Part shown: piece by piece, positions 23,136 to 28,558 of the stretch
Layout of the letters: each line of letters starts with the position of its first letter
Position numbering within the stretch: position 1 is the first letter of the stretch
From: Actinomycetota bacterium
Lineage (GTDB): Bacteria > Actinomycetota > Actinomycetes > Nanopelagicales > Nanopelagicaceae
Length of the DNA: 28,558 nt
Assembly (NCBI GenBank): GCA_009700405.1
Contig: WLMD01000005.1
Location: forward strand, 1-28,558
Direction of reading: 5' to 3'
The notes under the pieces: model-generated
The model's database searches: none
What the model was told of the DNA's origin: nothing
Seen by the model: the letters and a program-made list of their open reading frames with translations, nothing else
Position numbers and translations under genes: made by a program

Positions 23136-23912
23136 ATGGGTGAATCCGCACTGGTGACTGGGGCAACCGCAGGAATCGGTGCAAGTTTCGCTCGTCTATT
23201 GGCTTCAAAGGGATATCACGTCGTTCTTGTCGCGCGCGATGAGGAACGTCTCATAAAAGTCTCCCAGGAATTAGCTACAGATTTCGGAATGACAAGTGAG
23301 GTTCTCCGCGCGGATTTATCTACAGCTGTGGGCTTGAAACTTGTCGCTGATCGTCTTGCAAGTAAAACAAGCCCCATAGGTGTCCTAATTAATAATGCGG
23401 GGTTTGGAATCAATAAAAGTTTCTTAGTGAGTGATTTAGAAGCAGAACAAAACCTCCTCGATGTCTTAGTGACTGCACCCATGCGTTTAATGCATGCCGT
23501 TCTTCCGGTGATGAAAGAACATGATCGCGGAATTATCATTAACGTTTCATCTGTTGCGGGATGGATTGCTGGCGGTACTTACAGTGCGGCGAAGTCATAT
23601 CTCACCGTCCTCAGCGAATCACTCCACACCGAATTAGCGCACACCAGAGTCACCGTGATGGCGTTATGTCCAGGGTTCACGCGGACGGAATTCCACGAAA
23701 GAGGGCGCATGAAAATGGGTGGTTTGCCCAATTTCATGTGGCTAAGTGCGGATTACGTTGTAAACCGGGCATGGTCGGATGCGCGCAGAGGTCAAGCCCT
23801 TTCTGTTCCTGGTTGGCAATACGCAGTGCTAAGTACCGTCAGTCGATTTGGGCCGAGGCCATTGGTTCGCAAAATTGGAATGAATGTGAGAAAGAAACAA
23901 CGTCACAAATAG
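23136..23912 (+). CDS. Short-chain dehydrogenase/reductase (classical SDR)
   Basis: NAD(P)-dependent oxidoreductase of 258 residues. Visible are the cofactor motif TGATAGIG (8-15), NNAG (86-89), Ser138/139, the catalytic Y149-SAA-K153, and PGFTRTEF after the active site. ARDEERL after strand 2 carries the Arg that usually favours NADPH. The C-terminus is basic (NVRKKQRHK). The fold and ending recall the mycolate-reductase-like (Rv2509) and DltE-like SDRs, but the substrate is unknown. The ATG directly follows the GMC stop codon (TAA-ATG), so the two are translationally coupled. With the saccharopine-like enzyme and the GMC flavoprotein this makes a redox operon whose pathway I cannot name. 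Confidence 0.92.
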   Translation: MGESALVTGATAGIGASFARLLASKGYHVVLVARDEERLIKVSQELATDFGMTSEVLRADLSTAVGLKLVADRLASKTSPIGVLINNAGFGINKSFLVSDLEAEQNLLDVLVTAPMRLMHAVLPVMKEHDRGIIINVSSVAGWIAGGTYSAAKSYLTVLSESLHTELAHTRVTVMALCPGFTRTEFHERGRMKMGGLPNFMWLSADYVVNRAWSDARRGQALSVPGWQYAVLSTVSRFGPRPLVRKIGMNVRKKQRHK

Positions 23913-24017
23913 GCCGTTAAGCAACTTTCCCAGGCAATTCAAAGAGAAGAAGCGCGTTATTCAATAGGTATTTAACTCACTTTCGCTACCATTAGCACAC
24001 TATCTATGGAGGTTCTT

Positions 24018-24917
24018 ATGATTCGCAAGGTGCTCACTGCTTCGATCATCGGCTTTATGTTCACCAGTCTTTTGGTGGCATCACCAGCTGGTGCCGCAAC
24101 CATCACAAATGGTGTGGCATGTCCAAAGTCAGGAGCATCGAAGAAAGTCGGCACAAACGTCTACAAGTGCACAAAGAACCCGACCGTGAAGAATGCGAAA
24201 TTGACCTGGGTATGGTCTGGTTGTCTCGAAGCAAATACGATTTATACAACCTCCCTCGCAACGGTAAAAACACTTACAGATAGCCTGGCAAAGAATTTTG
24301 CCGATACAAAGAAATCCGGCAATGACTTAGCTGCAGGAATTGTTGTTTCTATTAACAAAATTTTGGCTTATCGAGGCACGGCCGATTACGTATCTGGTGA
24401 TGTCGTATGGGTAACTTCAGGTTATTACGTTGCAAACGCGCCTGTTGCTCGTGACCTAAAAGGCACCAATTCACCTACGGAATTAAACACTGGAGCTGCC
24501 GGTTCAACGGCGCTTTGGGTCAAATTTGTTCCTACTGGTCCTTCACTAATCAATAGCGCGCTGGATCTCGTGCCATCACCTGATGTTGCCATTGCCGCAC
24601 GTACAGCAGATATCGCTAACTGGACAGCCAATATTGCCAAACTTAACGCTGATGCAACCAAGGTTAGAGCTCTTCCTCAATCAGCAAAAAACACATCATC
24701 GCTCAACAGCATCGCGGTCACAATTAAACAATTCACGTCGGGAATCACAGCAGCGAGCAGCCAAATTACAACGCTCAAGGCAAACGTCGCAACAATTAAG
24801 CGACTAGCTTCTGCGCAAACTACGTTAACTTTGGTGCAAGCAAATATCGCTGGCGCAAAGCAAGACGTTGCTAGCAATCTTTCAATACGCTCCCAAGCAT
24901 GCAAAAAGGGCGTCTGA
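24018..24917 (+). CDS. Secreted protein of unknown function with a Cys-containing N-terminal motif
   Basis: Exported protein of 299 residues. The signal peptide MIRKVLTASIIGFMFTSLLV ends near SPAGA-A (about residue 26). The mature N-terminus has the pattern G.ACPKSGASKKVG...YKC...LTWVW..C with C35, C51 and C69, a short module I have seen at the start of surface proteins in related actinobacteria. The remainder is rich in Ala, Thr, Asn and Lys; the last 100 residues look like a long helical hairpin ending in another Cys (ACKKGV). No lipobox, transmembrane tail or catalytic motif is seen. GGAGG at 24008-24012 with five-base spacing decides for the ATG at 24018 rather than the ATG at 24006, which the site itself overlaps. 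A role at the cell surface is inference. Confidence 0.85.
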   Translation: MIRKVLTASIIGFMFTSLLVASPAGAATITNGVACPKSGASKKVGTNVYKCTKNPTVKNAKLTWVWSGCLEANTIYTTSLATVKTLTDSLAKNFADTKKSGNDLAAGIVVSINKILAYRGTADYVSGDVVWVTSGYYVANAPVARDLKGTNSPTELNTGAAGSTALWVKFVPTGPSLINSALDLVPSPDVAIAARTADIANWTANIAKLNADATKVRALPQSAKNTSSLNSIAVTIKQFTSGITAASSQITTLKANVATIKRLASAQTTLTLVQANIAGAKQDVASNLSIRSQACKKGV

Positions 24918-24969
24918 CCACTACACAGTAGATATGGCTAGCCCTAGTTAGGTTCAGTACGTAGGTCCC

Positions 24970-24975
24970 TACAGT
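24970..24975 (+). promoter_or_regulatory. Putative -10 box (TACAGT) for the GGDEF gene
   Basis: TACAGT with TTAGGT 16 bp upstream (24948-24953) lies seven bases before the GTG at 24983. The gene has no proper ribosome binding site, so the transcript is probably leaderless. The spacing is the same 16 bp as at glp. Confidence 0.4.
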
Positions 24976-24982
24976 TACAAGG

Positions 24983-26374
24983 GTGGCAAGTAAAAAAGGC
25001 CTGCGCGTAATAGCCCCTGGGTTATTGATTCTGCATATATTTCTGCGTGTATTGCTGTCGAGTTCAAATGTATTTGTTGACCTCTACCTTTACAGCGCGA
25101 TTGGTTTTGCATGTATGGGGCTTGTTCTACTTTCTCCGACCCTCACTGATCGGATAACCAAAACATCACTTGCACTAGCTATTGGAATATGGTCAACCGG
25201 TTCGGCTCTTTCGGCATGTCAAGAGTTTTACTCAATGCCAACTTTCACTTCAAACCTACCAAATAGCCTCTATTTACTTCTCTACCCATGCCTATTTGTA
25301 GCTATTCCGCGAAGCCTAGTAACGCTTGTTCGTTTCGGAGTAGTAGAGGTATTGGATTCAACAATCGTTGGATTGGGATTAACTTCACTAGGAACTGCAT
25401 TTCTTATACGTCCTGCATTACCTCACTTTTCTGGAAACTTCACCGACACCTTCTTTGCCATACTCTTCCCCGTTGCAGATCTTGTTTTGTTAGCGCTGAC
25501 TCTTTCTTTCATAATTACAAAGAAGCTTTCAGCCCGTAGAGTGCTGATAATCCTTGGTGTTAGCGTTTTCTCCGCATCAGACTTTATTTTCCTCTGGCTC
25601 ACCGTTAATCATCATTATGTTTTTGGAACCATCACTGATGACGGTTGGTTAATCGGACTAGTTTTTCTTTCTGAAGCGATGTGGCATCGAGGAAATGAGG
25701 ATCAAGAAAGAGACTCTATGCACCCAGTTACCATTGCGCTTTCGGTATTAATGAGTGCAACCTTGTTGGGAATCACATCTTTGCATCCAGGTTATCTCCC
25801 TGATTTCATTTTGATTCCGACACTCACTACTTTAATTTTGGCATTCATTCGAATGACAATTGCACTTAGGCAGGCACGTGCTATCGGAGAAGAGCGCACA
25901 CTTGCCCGCACTGATGAACTCACAGGCTTACCTAATCGTCGTCGCTTCATTTCCGAGCTCAACGGGCTCTCAAAATCAGATGGCGTTGAGTCAGCGTTAC
26001 TGTTACTCGATTTAGATGGTTTCAAGCCAATTAATGATAAACACGGTCACGAAGTGGGCGATCTGCTCCTGCGAGAAGTTTCTCATCGATTTTCGCGTGC
26101 ACTTCCCCACGGTTCACTTATTGCTCGACTTGGGGGCGATGAGTTTGGAATTATTCTTCGTGGTGATCGACATTCAACTTTTGAGACAGCTCTCGCACTT
26201 CGGGCAACATTGAGTTATCCGTTCTCTATTGCAGAAAATCAAATATCAGTGGGTGTCAGTATTGGATATGTTGGAAATGACGGAAACGGTGATCTCCTCA
26301 AACGTGCCGATAGCGCTATGTATCACGCCAAACGAGAAGGTATTGGAGTTTGGGCAGAACCTTTAAGAGTCTAA
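24983..26374 (+). CDS. Membrane-anchored GGDEF-domain diguanylate cyclase
   Basis: Protein of 463 residues predicted to make cyclic di-GMP at the inner membrane face. About eight to ten hydrophobic helices occupy residues 5-305 with little outside the membrane. A linker (RQARAIGEERTLARTDELTGLPNRRRF) leads to the GGDEF domain. The active-site loop is intact: LDLDGFKPINDKHGHEVGD, then LGGDEFGI with the motif at 384-388. The usual RxxD inhibitory site nine residues before it is replaced by PHGS, so product inhibition at that site is not expected. No EAL domain is present. The GTG start is supported by a -10 box and agrees with the first helix. The stop overlaps the convergent photolyase stop by 3-4 bp. 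Confidence 0.9.
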   Translation: MASKKGLRVIAPGLLILHIFLRVLLSSSNVFVDLYLYSAIGFACMGLVLLSPTLTDRITKTSLALAIGIWSTGSALSACQEFYSMPTFTSNLPNSLYLLLYPCLFVAIPRSLVTLVRFGVVEVLDSTIVGLGLTSLGTAFLIRPALPHFSGNFTDTFFAILFPVADLVLLALTLSFIITKKLSARRVLIILGVSVFSASDFIFLWLTVNHHYVFGTITDDGWLIGLVFLSEAMWHRGNEDQERDSMHPVTIALSVLMSATLLGITSLHPGYLPDFILIPTLTTLILAFIRMTIALRQARAIGEERTLARTDELTGLPNRRRFISELNGLSKSDGVESALLLLDLDGFKPINDKHGHEVGDLLLREVSHRFSRALPHGSLIARLGGDEFGIILRGDRHSTFETALALRATLSYPFSIAENQISVGVSIGYVGNDGNGDLLKRADSAMYHAKREGIGVWAEPLRV

Positions 26375-27708
26375 ATCTTGATTTCAGCTAATCGAGCTAA
26401 TGATTCGTGGCGCTCTGCCGCATGATCCACAGTTCGTTGTACATACCCTTGAGAATATCCATCTGCATGCAGCCAGGGTTCATGTGTGGCTATTCCGCTG
26501 AGATGACGCAACTCAGGTACATATTTCCTCACGTATGCCCCGTCTTCATCAAATCGCTTGCCCTGCTCAACCGGGTTGAATATTCGATAGTAGGGAGACG
26601 CGTCAGTGCCGCACCCTGCAGTCCATTGCCAGCCGTGTGAATTTGAGGCAACATCGTTATCGACTAAATACTTCATAAAAAAGTTAGCGCCGTGTTGCCA
26701 TTCCAGATGTAGATCTTTCACCAAGAATGATGCAACTACCATTCGAGTGCGATTATGCATCCATCCTTCTTGCACTAACTGGCGCATTGCTGCATCAACA
26801 AATGGGTATCCGGTTTTTCCAGCACACCAGGCATCAAAATTCTCCGATGGTTTGTCATAACGCATATTGGCAAAACGAGGTGCATAGTAATCCCGCGAAG
26901 TGTGCGGGTTATGGTGAAGTACATCTGCATAAAATTCACGCCAAGCAATTTCTTTTCGAAATATTTCGCTACCAGTTCCTTTACCGAGTCCTGCCAGTAA
27001 TGTTCTTGGATGTATCTCTCCCCAGCGCAGATGTGCACTTAACTTGCTTGTGCCATCGATTGCGGCAAGATTTCTTTGCTCGTCGTAGTTTTCTAACTCA
27101 GAATCCTGAAAAGTTTTCCATCGCGACAACGCTGCTGACTCTCCAGCTGGCGGCAAAGAAACACCTTCTGGGATTCCCCATTGCGGAAATTGACGCTCTG
27201 AACTCTTAATTTCAACGCACACAATTTTTTTGGGCACGCCAACAGGTGCACGCCATCCGTGCGTTGCCCAGGCTCTAAAGAAAGGGGTGTAGACCTTGTA
27301 CGGGGTGTCATCGCTCTTTCGGATACGCCCTGGCGCTATCGCATAGGGACTTCCCGTCTTCGTTAAGTGAATTCCTGCTGCTTCTACTCGTGCATCTCGA
27401 GCAACTCCATACGGTGCATACTCTTGAGCAACGTGCACGGATGTGGCGTTGTACTCAGAAATAAGTTCACGCAAAACCACTACAGGGTCTCCAGAAATAA
27501 CTTTCAATCGCCCGCCCAACGAAGCATCAAGGGAGGCGAGAGAGGCAGCAAGGTATGCACGACGATGATCTCCTGCGCGATTGGCAATTTCCATATCCAT
27601 AATAAAGATCGGCACAATTTCATCCGACTCATCGATTGCAGCTAAAAGAGCTGGGTTATCACTGAGGCGAAGGTCTCGCCGAAACCAGAATATTGCTCTG
27701 TTATTCAT
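26371..27708 (-). CDS. phrB: Deoxyribodipyrimidine photolyase (class I CPD photolyase)
   Basis: Light-driven repair enzyme of 445 residues that splits cyclobutane pyrimidine dimers using reduced FAD. The N-terminal alpha/beta antenna domain begins IFWFRRDLRLSDNPAL. The C-terminal FAD domain shows HLRWGEIHPRTL, EIAWREFYADVLHHNP, YPFVDAAMRQLVQEGWMHNRTRM, the Asn-Trp pair in DVASNSHGWQWTAGCGTDASPYY (matching E. coli Asn378 and Trp382) and RIFNPVEQGKRFD. These are diagnostic of class I photolyases rather than cryptochromes. It is divergent from an esterase gene, with 17 bp between starts, and convergent with the GGDEF gene. Presence suits an organism living in sunlit surface water. Confidence 0.95.
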   Translation of the reverse strand: MNNRAIFWFRRDLRLSDNPALLAAIDESDEIVPIFIMDMEIANRAGDHRRAYLAASLASLDASLGGRLKVISGDPVVVLRELISEYNATSVHVAQEYAPYGVARDARVEAAGIHLTKTGSPYAIAPGRIRKSDDTPYKVYTPFFRAWATHGWRAPVGVPKKIVCVEIKSSERQFPQWGIPEGVSLPPAGESAALSRWKTFQDSELENYDEQRNLAAIDGTSKLSAHLRWGEIHPRTLLAGLGKGTGSEIFRKEIAWREFYADVLHHNPHTSRDYYAPRFANMRYDKPSENFDAWCAGKTGYPFVDAAMRQLVQEGWMHNRTRMVVASFLVKDLHLEWQHGANFFMKYLVDNDVASNSHGWQWTAGCGTDASPYYRIFNPVEQGKRFDEDGAYVRKYVPELRHLSGIATHEPWLHADGYSQGYVQRTVDHAAERHESLARLAEIKI

Positions 27709-27725
27709 GGCATGATTTAAGCATT

Positions 27726-28544
27726 ATGCAGAGAATAAATCGCTTTCAAATTCGCAGCGTTCCCGGAGAGGTTCACACTCTAGATTTTGATGGCCGAAGA
27801 GTGGATTACTGGGCTCCTCCGACGCCGACTGATCGCCTCCTCATCGCACATGATGGTCAAAATGTCTTTGACAGGCGGACCGCTACCAGAATGATGACCT
27901 GGAAAATGGCACAGTCAGCTCTTCGCGTTAGCGAGAAACTCGGAATTACCCCTCCTGCAATTATTGGCGTATTTCACAGCCAAAGTGATGAAAATCCATG
28001 GGGGCGATTTAAGGACCTCACTCCTGAGGATGTATTCAAAGGTGGAGTGAAGCCACTAGGTGCTATTGATCCAACTTTTTCCTTGGACCAACTAGAAGGA
28101 AATAAATACCTTTCACAAATAACCGACGACATTGCTCCAACAATCTGTGCAGAGCTTGGACTTGAAATTGCGAAACTAGACAAAGCAATTATTGGATCAA
28201 GTATGGGCGGCCTTGCATCTCTCTATGCACTTGGCAAACGCCCTGATTTTTTCACGACAGCTTTGTCATTTTCTACACATTGGCCCATTGGTGGAAACCC
28301 CTTAGTTGATGCACTCATCAATGGACTTCCACAACCTAGCTCACACAAAGTATGGATGAGCCACGGGGACAAGGGCCTTGATGCTGAATATAGCCCGTTT
28401 CAAAAATATGCCGATGCGCTAATGATTGAAAAGGGTTGGCATCTTCAGCAAGACTTCATGACAAAGACCTATAGTCGTTCGGGTCACAACGAACGTTCTT
28501 GGGCAAAGTACATAGATCAACCGATGAATTTCTGGCTAGCTTAG
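27726..28544 (+). CDS. Esterase of the putative esterase D/antigen-85-like fold family
   Basis: Alpha/beta hydrolase of 272 residues. The start MQRINRFQIRSVPGEVHTLDF, the DRLLIAHDGQNVFD segment (family pattern YLLDGQ..F) and the nucleophile elbow GSSMGG with Ser159 place it in the esterase (PF00756-like) family. A SHGDKGLD segment and the C-terminal GHNERSW supply the likely acid and His. No signal peptide is seen, so it acts in the cytoplasm; relatives hydrolyse S-formylglutathione, siderophores or acyl esters. The ATG at 27726 is preferred over upstream in-frame starts, which would overlap the divergent photolyase gene. It ends 14 bp before the window edge and is complete. Confidence 0.87.
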   Translation: MQRINRFQIRSVPGEVHTLDFDGRRVDYWAPPTPTDRLLIAHDGQNVFDRRTATRMMTWKMAQSALRVSEKLGITPPAIIGVFHSQSDENPWGRFKDLTPEDVFKGGVKPLGAIDPTFSLDQLEGNKYLSQITDDIAPTICAELGLEIAKLDKAIIGSSMGGLASLYALGKRPDFFTTALSFSTHWPIGGNPLVDALINGLPQPSSHKVWMSHGDKGLDAEYSPFQKYADALMIEKGWHLQQDFMTKTYSRSGHNERSWAKYIDQPMNFWLA

Positions 28545-28558
28545 TTTGTATATTCCTA

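Noticed and set aside
26606..27209. Open frames antisense to the photolyase gene
   Set aside because: The photolyase motifs on the minus strand account for the sequence, and the antisense frames show no family pattern or start signals.

Overview
The window looks like part of a compact actinobacterial chromosome of moderate GC content. It has short or overlapping gene junctions, several starts with no ribosome binding site that sit just downstream of TANNNT -10 boxes, and two convergent gene pairs that overlap by 4 bp. The metG/rsmI/PMT block and the 5-FTHF cyclo-ligase/Glp/RimJ/GlpR block match, from memory, the M. tuberculosis Rv0992c-Rv1007c neighbourhood. A streamlined planktonic lineage (Nanopelagicales-like) is a reasonable guess, but the sequence alone does not prove it.

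Layout. (1) 1-3041: 5' part of metG, coupled to rsmI (GTGA overlap), divergent from a protein O-mannosyltransferase, then tRNA-Ala(CGC). (2) 3059-6007: a minus-strand set Glp, RimJ-type acetyltransferase and GlpR/SepX (cell division), divergent from 5-formyl-THF cyclo-ligase. This Glp lacks all of MoeA domain II and the usual cofactor-site motifs. (3) 6004-9575: acyl-CoA dehydrogenase downstream of a CopC-like and a CopD-CtaG fusion gene (respiratory copper/oxidase assembly); the CopC-like protein lacks the usual copper ligands. (4) 9693-13142: FmdB zinc-ribbon protein, a possible very small gene, an MMPL/RND-type exporter and an alpha/beta hydrolase.

(5) 13162-20057 is the accessory region and the most interesting part. 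An intact tRNA-Arg(CCT) gene at 19982-20057 (minus strand) is preceded on the side of its 3' end by two partial same-orientation copies, at 19053-19113 and 13162-13214. These bound two nested cassettes. The outer 5.9-kb cassette carries a 1102-residue secreted repeat protein (seven propeller-like repeats, three InlB-B-like repeats, two IPT/TIG domains) divergent from a NarL-type response regulator and a polytopic histidine kinase. The inner 0.93-kb cassette carries only a HigB/RelE-like toxin and an XRE antitoxin with its own promoter and palindromic operator. No integrase or transposase lies between the copies.

(6) 20240-23912: a tight operon of saccharopine-dehydrogenase-like protein, GMC oxidoreductase (cholesterol-oxidase type with a four-Cys cluster) and SDR. 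(7) 24018-28544: a secreted Cys-containing protein, a membrane GGDEF protein, a class I photolyase, and a divergent esterase. No CRISPR array, rRNA or recognisable riboswitch was seen, and there is no gene-free stretch longer than about 300 bp.
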